Source: Dysgonomonas sp. Marseille-P4361 (GTDB lineage Bacteria; Bacteroidota; Bacteroidia; Bacteroidales; Dysgonomonadaceae). From it: 64,000 bases of DNA. Below the pieces are notes generated by a model. That model had not been told where the DNA came from, made no database searches, and was given only the letters and a program-made list of their open reading frames with translations. Where the stretch lies: NCBI RefSeq assembly GCF_900343125.1, contig NZ_OPYL01000008.1:62001-126000 (forward strand), in the 5' to 3' direction. The position numbers and the translations under genes were made by a program. Shown here piece after piece: positions 39,018-48,400 of the stretch. Position 1 is the stretch's first letter, and each line of letters opens with the position of its first letter.

Positions 39018-40004
39018 TTACAGTGTTGGTTTCACACTAACTACTCTCGTTAGGGCATATGCAGGTAAAAGTCCGGCTTTAAGAATAACTCTCTGTCCTT
39101 TTTCTCCGGCAGCAAAATTAACAAAACCGGAAGGTAATCCTCCTTTTACGTCTGTAATCATTATATATAAGTTCCTACTTAACGGATATTCTTGCAATTT
39201 AATGTATGCTGCAAATGGTTTATAACTATTTTTACGAGTTGCACTATCTGCCCTACTTACCGACATTACTCTAATGTTATTAATAAAGCTCAATCGAGTA
39301 GAGTCTGAAGGGTTGCTTATCCAGTTTACCCCAATTATACCTAAAGCATTTGGTGTAGATGCTACATAGTCTATCACTTGCTGATTTGGTGTGCGATCAT
39401 ACAAATCTACCGTTTTGATACTGTCAGAGCTAAATGCTCTCAGGTTATCACCTAAAGGTTCTCCTTTGCAAATAGAGTCGGCGATAAAGCGAACTGTACT
39501 TGAGTTGGGTGAATCGAAGGTAACAACTATTTCTCCCAATTTAGACTTTGGGTTCAATTCTTTCCACGAACGGATTTCTCCGGTCATTATTTTTTTTACA
39601 TCTGCAACAGTTATCAGAGAGTCCTGATTCTCTTTATTGATAATTAATGCTACTGCATCCGTTGCATATGCTTGAGATCGTAAAGTTTGTTTTCTTTCTT
39701 TTATGATTTGTTTTTCAGCTGGTGTTAATTCTCGAGCTGCTATTATAACTCGCATACTATCGGCCATAAACAGCTCAAATGCTTTTCTTTCGTTAGCATA
39801 TGTCGGTATCACAGTGGCCTCTTTGTTTAGACCTTCAAAAACATCTACTTGCTCTTGCACTATTGGCGCAAAACATTCATCTGCTACAATTTCTGCTACA
39901 CCACTCGTCGTGGTATCGGTACGATATGATTTAACGTCCTGACACGATGTAATTGAAATGAGTGCAAGTAATAATACTGATATGATAACAACCGACTTAT
40001 TCAT
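39018..40004 (-). CDS. PstS-like substrate-binding lipoprotein
   Basis: I choose the ATG at 40002-40004 (MNKSVVI..) because it begins a lipoprotein signal ending ISITSC. The 328-residue product is a periplasmic type II binding protein of the PstS family (VTFDSPNSSTVRF, IIGVNWISNP). No pstCAB genes accompany it. It is co-directional with tonB/exb and the TPR gene, so it may serve the TonB complex rather than a classical phosphate transporter. Phosphate binding is possible but not shown. Confidence 0.75.
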   Translation of the reverse strand: MNKSVVIISVLLLALISITSCQDVKSYRTDTTTSGVAEIVADECFAPIVQEQVDVFEGLNKEATVIPTYANERKAFELFMADSMRVIIAARELTPAEKQIIKERKQTLRSQAYATDAVALIINKENQDSLITVADVKKIMTGEIRSWKELNPKSKLGEIVVTFDSPNSSTVRFIADSICKGEPLGDNLRAFSSDSIKTVDLYDRTPNQQVIDYVASTPNALGIIGVNWISNPSDSTRLSFINNIRVMSVSRADSATRKNSYKPFAAYIKLQEYPLSRNLYIMITDVKGGLPSGFVNFAAGEKGQRVILKAGLLPAYALTRVVSVKPTL

Positions 40005-40034
40005 AATCTTAATTTTTCTAATCATGTATTTTCC

Positions 40035-40238
40035 TCAAAACTGCTTCCATGCTCGATAGCCACGAAACAATCCGTATGCAAAGAACAATATCCCCATAAT
40101 GATGCGAGCTGCAATATGTACATCTTTAAAGATAGGTGTAAAGACTAATAGAATTGCCACGAACAGATAAAAAACGACCATAAAAAGGCCAAAAATCATT
40201 CTTGGCGAGAATTTGGGTGATTTGTTTTCTTTTTCCAT
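40035..40238 (-). CDS. Small two-helix membrane protein
   Basis: This is a 67-residue protein (MEKENKSPKFSPRMIF..). It has a charged N-terminus and two hydrophobic helices (about 14-35 and 40-58) separated by DVHIAAR. It ends in a basic RAWKQF. It lies between tonB and the PstS-like gene, 30 bp from the latter, in the same direction. I do not recognise a named family. The conserved position suggests an accessory to the inner-membrane TonB complex. Confidence 0.7.
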   Translation of the reverse strand: MEKENKSPKFSPRMIFGLFMVVFYLFVAILLVFTPIFKDVHIAARIIMGILFFAYGLFRGYRAWKQF

Positions 40239-40258
40239 TGTTGTTTCTTATTTGAGAA

Positions 40259-40300
40259 AAAGAAGAGAAGATGATTTTTAGGTTCAAACTTCTCTTCTTT
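40259..40300 (-). terminator. Purine/pyrimidine hairpin between tonB and downstream genes
   Basis: The 12-base arms aaagaagagaag (40259-40270) and cttctcttcttt (40289-40300) pair perfectly around an 18-base loop. On the minus strand a T-rich tract follows, so it may reduce or stop transcription from tonB into the PstS/TPR genes. Confidence 0.5.
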
Positions 40301-40340
40301 ATTTAGTTTCTATTAAAAACTTAAGTTTAAGATAGTAACG

Positions 40341-41171
40341 TTATTTCAGTCTAAATACAATTGGTAATGTAAAATAAACCGGAACGTTTTCTCCATTTTG
40401 TTTTCCAGGAACCCATTTAGGCATGGATTTCACAACTCTAAGTGCTTCACGGTCACAAGATGGGTCAATACCACGAACTACTGTTACTTCTGATATTTCT
40501 CCTGTTTTTGTTACCACAAAACGTAGAGTTACACGACCTGATATTCCTGATTCTTGCGCTACAACTGGGTACTTAAGATTATCAGAGATAAACTTGTGCA
40601 TGGCCTCTTCTCCTCCAGGGAAAGCTGGCATTTGCTCTACAATTGTAAACGGTTTTTCTACTACAGGTTTCTCTTGCACAATTTGTTTGTGCTCTCTCAA
40701 TTCTGCAATATCAACACCATGTTTATCATCTCCACCTGTTACTGTAGCTACCGAAATCTGGATTTTAGTTTCCTGTACTTCTGTTTGACTCACCATTTGA
40801 TCTTCTGCCACTTCTTCATCCTTCGCAATTGTAGGAGGTACGAACTTTACAGTATTTTTCAATGGTGGTGGCGGTGGCGCAGTTTCTTGCTTAATCAGGT
40901 TCTCTTCCGGAACTACTGGTTCAGCTTCAACAGCCGACATTTCATAAGCCTCATCCATTGGTCCCATCGCAACATCTTGAGTTAAACTCTTTACTGCTGT
41001 AACAAGACTAGGCAAAGCTGATACGACTCCTGCAAATAGCAGAACTACAAGAAAGGCCACTATATGTCTTTTCGAGGAGGATTGACGAAGTCTAAATGCG
41101 CCATATTCCTTGTTTCTACCCTCAAAAACCACATTACGCCATTCTTCGGAATTTAATTTAATGTCTGACAT
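40341..41171 (-). CDS. tonB: TonB energy transducer
   Basis: The 276-residue protein begins with a cytoplasmic tail (WRNVVFEGRNKEYGAFRLR) and has one membrane helix at about 34-55. A periplasmic linker includes a PPPPP run near residue 100 and acidic segments. The C-terminal TonB domain (about 185-276) includes PAFPGGEEAMHKFI, YPVVAQESGISGRV and the end block PIVFRL. It connects the ExbB/ExbD motor to the plug of outer-membrane receptors such as the SusC protein here. It sits 24 bp downstream of exbD in the same direction. Confidence 0.92.
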   Translation of the reverse strand: MSDIKLNSEEWRNVVFEGRNKEYGAFRLRQSSSKRHIVAFLVVLLFAGVVSALPSLVTAVKSLTQDVAMGPMDEAYEMSAVEAEPVVPEENLIKQETAPPPPPLKNTVKFVPPTIAKDEEVAEDQMVSQTEVQETKIQISVATVTGGDDKHGVDIAELREHKQIVQEKPVVEKPFTIVEQMPAFPGGEEAMHKFISDNLKYPVVAQESGISGRVTLRFVVTKTGEISEVTVVRGIDPSCDREALRVVKSMPKWVPGKQNGENVPVYFTLPIVFRLK

Positions 41172-41195
41172 TTTTTCCTATTTTTTTAAATGTGA

Positions 41196-41849
41196 TTAAT
41201 TAGATGCTGTTGCTCCAGCACCATGGGCCCCCTTAGTCTTATAGTTTTCTAATAAGAAGTTATCGCCATCAGCTATATCAACAATAGCATAAGTATCGAT
41301 ACTACAGATAGCCATTTCATCCAAAGCATCAACTAGATTACGGTAACTAGCATCTCCTGTAGGCTTAATAACTACAACCTGTGCTTTTTCTTTGTTACTT
41401 CTAACCTCTTTTGATCTTTCTCTAAATTCTTCTTCTTTTATCTCCTTATCTGCTAATTGACGTCTAAGATCTTTCATTTCATCAACAATCTCTTTATTGC
41501 GCTCTAATAATAATGCGCGAAGACCATCTGCAGCATAAGTGGTTTCCTTTAAGGTTGTATAATCTTCGTAATTCGGCATACCTTCATAATAATAGACTTT
41601 ATCATCTTCGCCTAATATTAAAGTAATAGCCTTAGATTCTTTTACCTTAACTTCATCTTCTTCAGTTAATTTCTCGTCGGTTGGCATCGCAATCGTCATA
41701 ATTTGAGGCTTACTCAATGTTGTACAGAACATGAAGAATGTGATCAATAACATGTTCATATCCACCATCGGAGTAAAGTCTACCCTCAAATTCATTCTTT
41801 TTGGTTTACCCTTCTTTGCTTCGCCACCGCCTTGTTGTACTTCTGCCAT
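41196..41849 (-). CDS. exbD: ExbD-type biopolymer transport protein (second copy)
   Basis: The 217-residue protein has an N-terminal cytoplasmic region, then one membrane helix containing the essential Asp in DFTPMVDMNMLLITFF. Its periplasmic domain is longer than in Proteobacteria, with a charged coiled-coil-like stretch (DEMKDLRRQLADKEIKEEE). ExbD forms the stator partner of ExbB in the proton-driven motor. Two exbD genes in a row are normal in Bacteroidota and may form a mixed dimer. Confidence 0.9.
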   Translation of the reverse strand: MAEVQQGGGEAKKGKPKRMNLRVDFTPMVDMNMLLITFFMFCTTLSKPQIMTIAMPTDEKLTEEDEVKVKESKAITLILGEDDKVYYYEGMPNYEDYTTLKETTYAADGLRALLLERNKEIVDEMKDLRRQLADKEIKEEEFRERSKEVRSNKEKAQVVVIKPTGDASYRNLVDALDEMAICSIDTYAIVDIADGDNFLLENYKTKGAHGAGATASN

Positions 41850-41883
41850 AATTTTACCTTTCTTTATTGTTTAAATTATGATA

Positions 41884-42510
41884 TCAATCAATATTAGGAG
41901 CAGCTTTAAGAGAAGTAACCAGATTGTATCTGTTTTCCTTCATCTTAACAAGATTTTTCATCACCGCTTCCACAAGAGGATAAGGTGTTGTTTCACCTGC
42001 TTTGATTGCAATCTGCATTCCATCGCCGTTTACTTCACGAGCGCGCTTAATCCAACGTTCGAACTGATTATTTGCACTGTCAAGAGGCACCCCATATTTT
42101 TTAATTTCTTCGTCTTGATCTGTTATAGACTTATTTAAGAAATCAGACAATCTTCCAATTGGCACTCCAACGTGAGTTTGCTCGTTAAAAGATCTTTTTT
42201 GACCATCTGAAAACGTAAGTCCATAATCTTTCCCCACTAAATCAAGCACTTCTATATCTTTCCTAGTTGCCTTAGTATGTTCGTCAAAGTTCAAAAACAC
42301 TTTTCCTTCTCCGTCAATCAATATAGTTAATACATTGTTTTCCGGAACTTTTGTTTCTGACACCGATCTTGGCGAAATTACTTGTACGGGCTCTTTAGGT
42401 AAGAAAGTTGCTGTCAACATGAAGAAAGTGAGCAAGAGAACAGTAACGTCACTCATCGCCGTCATGTCGATGAATGTATCGTGTTTTTTTGCTTTTACTG
42501 CTTTTCCCAT
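41884..42510 (-). CDS. exbD: ExbD-type biopolymer transport protein (first copy)
   Basis: The 208-residue protein has the key segment DMTAMSDVTVLLLTFFMLT near residue 15, with the membrane Asp for proton transfer. The periplasmic domain (about 45-208) includes EWKIR-like and PYPLVEAVMKNLVKM elements. It lies between exbB and the second exbD, with 34 bp between the two exbD genes. The pair probably forms the ExbD dimer or two alternative stators. Confidence 0.9.
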   Translation of the reverse strand: MGKAVKAKKHDTFIDMTAMSDVTVLLLTFFMLTATFLPKEPVQVISPRSVSETKVPENNVLTILIDGEGKVFLNFDEHTKATRKDIEVLDLVGKDYGLTFSDGQKRSFNEQTHVGVPIGRLSDFLNKSITDQDEEIKKYGVPLDSANNQFERWIKRAREVNGDGMQIAIKAGETTPYPLVEAVMKNLVKMKENRYNLVTSLKAAPNID

Positions 42511-42593
42511 TTTATTGCTTCCTTATTCTTTTTACTTAATAGAGTATAATTCATTAGATATTCCACAAATCAAGTTTGTGAAAAAATCTTAAA

Positions 42594-43436
42594 TTATTTA
42601 GATAGACCTCCGTGGAATTTTGTATAAGTTTGACCTATAGCAAAACCAACTTCGTCTACAGCGTTAGTCATGTCTTCTACTCTACCAGAGAAATAAGAAT
42701 AAGAAACGATCGCAGCAGCACCTGTACCAATACCCATCGCTGTGTTCATCAAGGCCTCAGAGATACCAAGAGCAAGAGCTGTTGAGTCAGGAGCTCCTTC
42801 TTGAGACATCGCACCAAACGATTTGATCATACCAAGTACCGTACCGAATAGTCCCATTAGTGTACCTAACGAAGAGATAGTCGCGATAACTGATAAGTTT
42901 TGTTGTAAATATGGTAATTCTAATGTAGTTGCTTCTTCAAGTTCTTTTTGAATCATAGCAGCTTTTTCATCATTGTTTAGATCTGTTAGTTTTTCAACAT
43001 CAGCATAACGAAGAAGACCTGCTTTAAGGATGTTAGCAACAGAACCTTTTTGCTCATCACATAATTTAGAAGCACCTTCAATATCACCAGCGTCTAGTTT
43101 AGCTTTAGCGTTCATGATAAATTTAGTAGTACTACCTTTACCGCTAGCTTTGTTCAAAGCGAAGAATCTTTCTACAGAAAGAGTAAATACTGTTAATAAT
43201 AATGTGATAACGATTGGAATTACAAAACCTCCATGATAAAGTGTACCCATTGCATTTCCATCAATTGGATTTCCTTTTTCATCAAAGTTTGTAGGTAAAA
43301 TAGAACCAAGTGGATTTTCTGGGTCTCCAGCTCCTGCTACGATGTAAAAGAATAAGTGTCCTACGATAGCACATGCGATAACAACAAGAAACGCAGAAAC
43401 GCCTTTCGATCTCGGTTTTTGATTTTTAGTTTCCAT
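42594..43436 (-). CDS. exbB: ExbB/TolQ/MotA-type proton channel
   Basis: The 280-residue protein has membrane helices at about 15-35 and 70-90 and the two pore helices near 180-260 (ISSLGTLMGLFGTVLGMIKSF, TAMGIGTGAAAIVSYSYF). These are typical of MotA/TolQ/ExbB. It is the first gene of the operon and follows the promoter at 43546. An 84-bp gap to exbD contains a 6-bp stem hairpin at 42564-42580. Together with ExbD it uses the proton gradient to move TonB. Confidence 0.92.
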   Translation of the reverse strand: METKNQKPRSKGVSAFLVVIACAIVGHLFFYIVAGAGDPENPLGSILPTNFDEKGNPIDGNAMGTLYHGGFVIPIVITLLLTVFTLSVERFFALNKASGKGSTTKFIMNAKAKLDAGDIEGASKLCDEQKGSVANILKAGLLRYADVEKLTDLNNDEKAAMIQKELEEATTLELPYLQQNLSVIATISSLGTLMGLFGTVLGMIKSFGAMSQEGAPDSTALALGISEALMNTAMGIGTGAAAIVSYSYFSGRVEDMTNAVDEVGFAIGQTYTKFHGGLSK

Positions 43437-43848
43437 AATGATAATAAATAATTTAAGTTTAGTGAATTAATTTTTGTTTTATATTGTTATACATTTTAAA
43501 ATCTCAGATTCAAAAAAAAGCCATTCAAAAGTGACAACAAGGCTACAAATATACTACTCCATTTTATCTTTCAAAGTATTTTTGCTCCAAATTTGCATTC
43601 TGAATAACGTCTTTAATAAAATACAACGTTGATGATTAGATTTTAGTCTTAGATAAAACAACTCTAATAAATATATTTTTCAATAAATAAATAAATAAAG
43701 GTATAATTATCTATAGATGCGAAGATTACACTACTAGATCCGTTTACCTGGTATTAAATTCTGGACTTTTCTTTATTCCAGCTTACAAAAATAGAACTAA
43801 AATTGATTCTATACAATTAAAAAAAACTAAAAAAGACTTTTTTTATTG
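43437..43848. other. Intergenic region, 412 bp
   Basis: This region holds the exbB promoter at 43546-43575 and the 3' end of the aspartokinase transcript. An A/T-tract stem-like stretch near 43819-43845 (AAAAAAG..CTTTTTTT) may act as the aspartokinase terminator. I find no gene. Confidence 0.5.
43546..43575 (-). promoter_or_regulatory. Promoter of the exbB-exbD-exbD-tonB operon
   Basis: On the minus strand TATATTTG (43546-43553) is the -7 element and TTTG (43572-43575) the -33 element. They are separated by 18 bases. The leader would be about 105 bases. Confidence 0.65.
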
Positions 43849-45234
43849 CTATTTATCAATACACAATTCTTCGTTTAAGGCAATAACGGCTTCTTTATAG
43901 TGTTCTCTCTTGATCACAAACTGCATATTTACCTGCCTCAACGACTGTCCAAAGCTCTCTACATTTATCCCTCTATCGTACAAAGCTTTTGCTGCCTTAT
44001 AAAGAAATCCTGGAATAGCGATATTTGTACCCATAGCGCAAACCAGAGCAACTCTTTCTTCTATTACCTGATAGAACACCTCTTCAAGCTCTGAGATCAA
44101 CTCTCTAGACTTATAGTTATCCCAGACAACCATTGTTATAGAGTTTGCATTTGTTGATTTTAGAATATAACTCACCTTGTGCTTTTGAAAAATCTGCATA
44201 ATACGCAAGTCGAAACCCACTTCTCCAACCATCATTGGATCGTGTATTTCTATAGCCAATACCTTGTTAGTACCTGAGACGATCTCTACTTTAGGCACCC
44301 CTGACACATAATCTTTAGTTATTAAGGTTCCCGGATGTTCTGGCTCGAATGTATTTTTTATGCGAATATTTATTCCTGCCAATTCGAGAGGCTTTGCTGC
44401 TTTAGGATGAATTGCCTCCATACCTATATCGGCTAACTGATCGGCTATAACATAGTTGGTGTACCCTACAGGTATAATTTTATCCACTCCTACTATATTA
44501 GGATCTGCACTGGACAGGTGATATTCTTTATGTATGATGGCTTCTACCGCTTTCACTTCCACAGCTACTTTACTGAAAGTAACCTCGGTATACCCTCTAT
44601 CGAATGCACGCATGATACCCTCGGTACCCTTTGTATATCCTGTTACAACACAGAGAGTTTTGGAAAAATCCATCCCTTTGAATGCTCGATGGATACGTTC
44701 ATCAATAGTCAAAGGCATTGAATCATTAAATCCGCAAAGATCAATGAAGCGAGCCGAAATACCATTATTATTCAAAATATTCACAGTATTCCAAGCCGAA
44801 TGCGCTTCTCCGATCGAGGCCAATATTTCGCGGGCTGCAAGACAGATATCATCTGCATTTACATACCCAGAAGCCATTACTTTACTCAAACTATGAAGCA
44901 TTGTTTTTGCCTGCTTGATGCGAAAAGTTATAAACTCGCGCGCCTCACCCTGATCAAGACCTATCTCCTCAAAGCCTTTATTTATTAATAACAGACGTTG
45001 ACAAAGACTATCTAAACCTATGCTATAATCGCTATTTTCGAGAAATTGCACATATACACCCGGCTCACCCGTCTTTTTATGCTCCAAAAGCCAGTTTGTT
45101 ACATTATTATATGCCGATACCACGAATATTCTATCATACAAATCTTCGGGAGCGCGCTTTCCAATAATTACATTCTCTAGAACGTCCTTGAATTGCGACA
45201 TTGATGTTCCGCCAATTTTCTCTACAGTAAGCAT
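43849..45234 (-). CDS. Aspartokinase of the ectoine-cluster type
   Basis: The 461-residue protein begins MLTVEKIGGTSMSQF, with the amino-acid-kinase signature K-x-G-G-T-S near residue 6. The C-terminal third has two ACT-like regulatory domains (about 320-460). The VEKIGGTSMS start and FVVSAYNNVTNWLLEHKK stretch resemble the specialised aspartokinases (Ask_ect) that accompany ectABC in Proteobacteria. I see no ect genes here. It may provide aspartyl phosphate for lysine and threonine synthesis, or for another pathway. A possible -7 (TATTTTTG on the minus strand, 45270-45277) lies 36 bp upstream. Confidence 0.75.
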   Translation of the reverse strand: MLTVEKIGGTSMSQFKDVLENVIIGKRAPEDLYDRIFVVSAYNNVTNWLLEHKKTGEPGVYVQFLENSDYSIGLDSLCQRLLLINKGFEEIGLDQGEAREFITFRIKQAKTMLHSLSKVMASGYVNADDICLAAREILASIGEAHSAWNTVNILNNNGISARFIDLCGFNDSMPLTIDERIHRAFKGMDFSKTLCVVTGYTKGTEGIMRAFDRGYTEVTFSKVAVEVKAVEAIIHKEYHLSSADPNIVGVDKIIPVGYTNYVIADQLADIGMEAIHPKAAKPLELAGINIRIKNTFEPEHPGTLITKDYVSGVPKVEIVSGTNKVLAIEIHDPMMVGEVGFDLRIMQIFQKHKVSYILKSTNANSITMVVWDNYKSRELISELEEVFYQVIEERVALVCAMGTNIAIPGFLYKAAKALYDRGINVESFGQSLRQVNMQFVIKREHYKEAVIALNEELCIDK

Positions 45235-45478
45235 TTCTTTCTAAAAAAGTTATTGATTAAAAGTTCGTGCAAAAATAATAAAATAATCCCATTATATATC
45301 TATAAAAAAGATATTGTAGTCATTTTCAAACATCTTCTTAACATAATGAAAACTAACTAATCTTTTCATAGACTTTTTACACCATAATACTCTACTATCA
45401 TCAATTTACGTTTATACAAAAAAAAAGAATCTATATATTTACATTCTCAAAAAAACAACACATAAAAAAAATAACTAA

Positions 45479-45841
45479 ATGACAAACAACGACAATACCC
45501 TAAATGCTTCCTGCTCTGAAAATCTTCTAGCTTTACGAGACACAATAGAAACACTTGGCGGAAAATGGAAATTACAGATACTACATTACTTAGTTGTGAA
45601 CGAAAAGGAGAAGAATACATTCAAAAAGATAGAACGAGGCCTACCAGGCATTTCAGCAAAAATGTTATCTAAGGAGCTGAAAGAATTGGAACAAAACCAA
45701 TTAGTAACGCGTGAAGTTATAATAGGCAAACCAACAACAGTGGAATACACCATCACAGAATACGGAAAGACTTCGAAAGAAATTACAGACACCCTTGTAG
45801 ACTGGGGAAAGAAGCACCGCAAAAGAATATTAGGCAAATAG
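45479..45841 (+). CDS. HxlR-family transcriptional regulator
   Basis: The 120-residue winged-helix protein has the HxlR pattern: a Cys near the N-terminus (NASCSENLLALRD), then GGKWKLQILHYLV, a recognition region (GLPGISAKMLSKELKELEQ) and the wing (VEYTITEYG). Many HxlR proteins sense electrophiles or redox state through that Cys, but this is inference here. The following envelope gene is 56 bp away in the same direction, and the divergent neighbour is the aspartokinase. Confidence 0.88.
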   Translation: MTNNDNTLNASCSENLLALRDTIETLGGKWKLQILHYLVVNEKEKNTFKKIERGLPGISAKMLSKELKELEQNQLVTREVIIGKPTTVEYTITEYGKTSKEITDTLVDWGKKHRKRILGK

Positions 45842-45896
45842 AACAATAATTATTCCTTAAACAGGTTGTATTTAACAATAACCAATTAACAAACTT

Positions 45897-48350
45897 ATGA
45901 GGAGCTTCTGCTTAATTATCACAATACTCTTTTCCTCCATTTTATCTGGGCAAAACTTCAAGGGAAGAATAACAGACTCCAAAGGAGAACCTTTGCATGG
46001 CAGTTTCGTCTACATTAAGGAAATCAATCAAGGCTTAGCTTGCAACGACGAGGGTTATTATCAAACAACGTTGAAAGAAGGCAGTTACACTACAGAATTC
46101 AAATGCTTAGGCTTTAAGTCTATAGAAAAAGCTATCGAAATAAAAGGAAACGAGCCCACCATCGTTGATATTTCTCTCAAAGAATCTCCTTTCAATCTCA
46201 GCGAAATAACAGTCTCAGCAAAAGAAGACCCAGCCTATGCCATTATACGCAAGGCTATAGAAAAAGCCCCCTTATACGCAAGTGCTGCAAAAGAGTATAA
46301 AGCAGAGGCATACATCAAGGTTAATGCAGAGCTATTAAAGACATCTTCTTTTATAGATATGATCGCAAAAAAAGGCGAAGGTATAAAACTCTCTGAATTT
46401 AAGGATCAACTCTTTATGCAGGAATCTTTCAACGAAATTCACTTCACAGCTCCCGACAAATACAAACAGACTGTCAAAGCTTTTTCGAGTAGTATCCCCG
46501 ACAACATGAACCCTGAAGGCGCTATGGGATTAATGACCTCATCTCTATACAACCCTAAAATGGGGATGTTTGTTTCACCCCTCAACCCTAAAGCTTTCTC
46601 CTATTATAAATTTCGTTACGAGGGCTTTATTGACGAAGAAGGACTAAACATCAATAAAATAAAGGTAGATCCTAAATTCAAAGACCCTATCCTGTTCGAT
46701 GGCTATATTTACATAGCTGACAATACATGGCATATCCATTCTGCAGAATTAGCAACAAATGCCTTTGGAATAAAGCAAGATTACAAAATATCTTACCAAG
46801 AACTGGATACCAACTTATATCTCCCCATCACCTATATTATGGATGCCGACATCAACTTTCTTGGCATAGGAGCAGCCATGAATTATTATGCATCCCTGAC
46901 TTATAAAGACATTAAACTAAATAAAGACATAGTAGAGAGTAGCATAAATAAAAAAGAGAGTAAAAAACGAAATTTCGAAATTGCAGTCAGAGACTCCCTT
47001 TATTCAATCACTTCCGATAGCTTAGCCAACAAACGTGATTCTGCCTACTGGACAAACATAAGGATAGTTCCTTTAGACAAAAGAGAAATAGCCAGCTTAC
47101 AGAAAAAAGACTCGATACAAATTCACTTAGATTCTACCCGCAGGGCATACAACAACAAATCATTCTCTTGGGAAGATCTTATTTCGGGAGGGCAAATCGG
47201 CAGAGACTCCAGTAAAATTACTTTTACCTACAATGGGCTGATGCGAGGACTCCTACTCCACGAATACAACTTTGTAGACGGTCTATGGATGGGGCAATCA
47301 ATTAGTTAAAAAACAAAGTTAAGAAAGAAGAATGAGCTAGAAATTGCTCCTTATTTATATTACACTTTAGCCCGAAAAAGATTAGTAGGCGGTGGCGACA
47401 TCAATTTATCTTATGCCCCTATGAGACTTGGTAGGCTCAATATTTCAGCCGGATCGGTCAGTGAGGACTATAACCCGAATGGGATTCATCGCTTCAACAA
47501 TTTCTCAAGTTCTTTAATCAAAGGAAAAAATTACAGCTTCTTTTATCAAAAGAATTTCGTTTCTGCAACTAATAGCATAGACATTTCCAACGGCTTAAGA
47601 TTTCATACCATTTTCGAAATAGCCAATCGTCACGGGCTTAGCAATCACACAGATTACACATGGGGAAAAAAGAGTAAAATATCAGAAAACATCCTACCGA
47701 ACGACAGATTCAACAAAGTAGAATACCGACTTGGGTTAGATTATACCCCTTATGCTTATTATACAATAAGAGATGGTGTGAAAAACTATGTAAAACGCAC
47801 CTCTCCTACTTTCTTTATGAGGTTTCAACATACATTGCCAACAATAGAGGGTAAACGAAAACAATTTTACAAGCTGTATGGAGGATTGGATCAGTATATT
47901 AAACTAAATGAATTCTCTTCTTTCCATTACCTTCTTGAAGGGGGAGGTTTTTTAGGGAATAAAAATTACATTCATTTCGCAGACTTCCAGCATTTCAACA
48001 CTTCGGATGTAATGATCAATCTAAAATCTCCATTCAGTTCATTTATGCTGCTTGATAATTATACAGCTTCTACGAATAAATACTGGGTACGGACAAATAT
48101 CAACTATACGAATGAATACCTTCTACTAAAACGCCTTCCATTCTTGCAAGGAAAGATGTTTAGCGAAACACTTCACTTAAAGAGCCTATATACTCCGGAC
48201 ATGAAGTTGTACACCGAAGCCGGTTATTCAATAAATCTCACCCAATTAGTCAATGCAGGTGCTTTCGTATCGTTCCAAAAAGGGAAATACCAAGATTTCG
48301 GCATTCGCCTTATATTTGACTGGGAAGGAATGAAACGAGCTTTCGAGTAA
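45897..48350 (+). pseudogene. DUF5686 outer-membrane protein interrupted by one in-frame TAA
   Basis: Two frames (45897-47309 and the stretch to 48350) are in the same phase, separated only by a TAA at 47307-47309. The combined 817 residues have a signal peptide and a carboxypeptidase-regulatory-like domain (about 20-100). A DUF5686 middle region comes next, then a barrel-like C-terminus (SPTFFMRFQHTLP, GIRLIFDWEGM). The stop falls just before the barrel half (GLWMGQSIS, then KTKLRKKNELEIAPYLYYT). The second half could restart at an ATG at 47421 but would lack a signal. It is likely a recent nonsense mutation or a sequence error, since both halves are otherwise intact. Confidence 0.75.
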
Positions 48351-48367
48351 AATAATTTATTCGTTAG

Positions 48368-48387
48368 AGGTAAAATTTTTACCTTTG
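48368..48387 (+). promoter_or_regulatory. menA promoter with overlapping palindrome
   Basis: TACCTTTG (48380-48387) fits the -7 element and lies 13 bp before the menA ATG, so the leader would be only a few bases. The arms AGGTAAAA and TTTTACCT (48368-48384) form a palindrome with a 1-base centre that overlaps the -7 element. Confidence 0.5.
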
Positions 48388-48400
48388 CAAAAACATTTTT

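Noticed and set aside
40423-40985. Two overlapping rightward open frames opposite tonB
   Set aside because: They lie wholly inside the tonB coding sequence on the other strand. tonB has clear domain support; they have none.
33440-48350. Alternative genetic code or programmed TAA readthrough
   Set aside because: Many intact genes in the window end in TAA at expected lengths, so TAA is a normal stop; mutation or sequence error is simpler.
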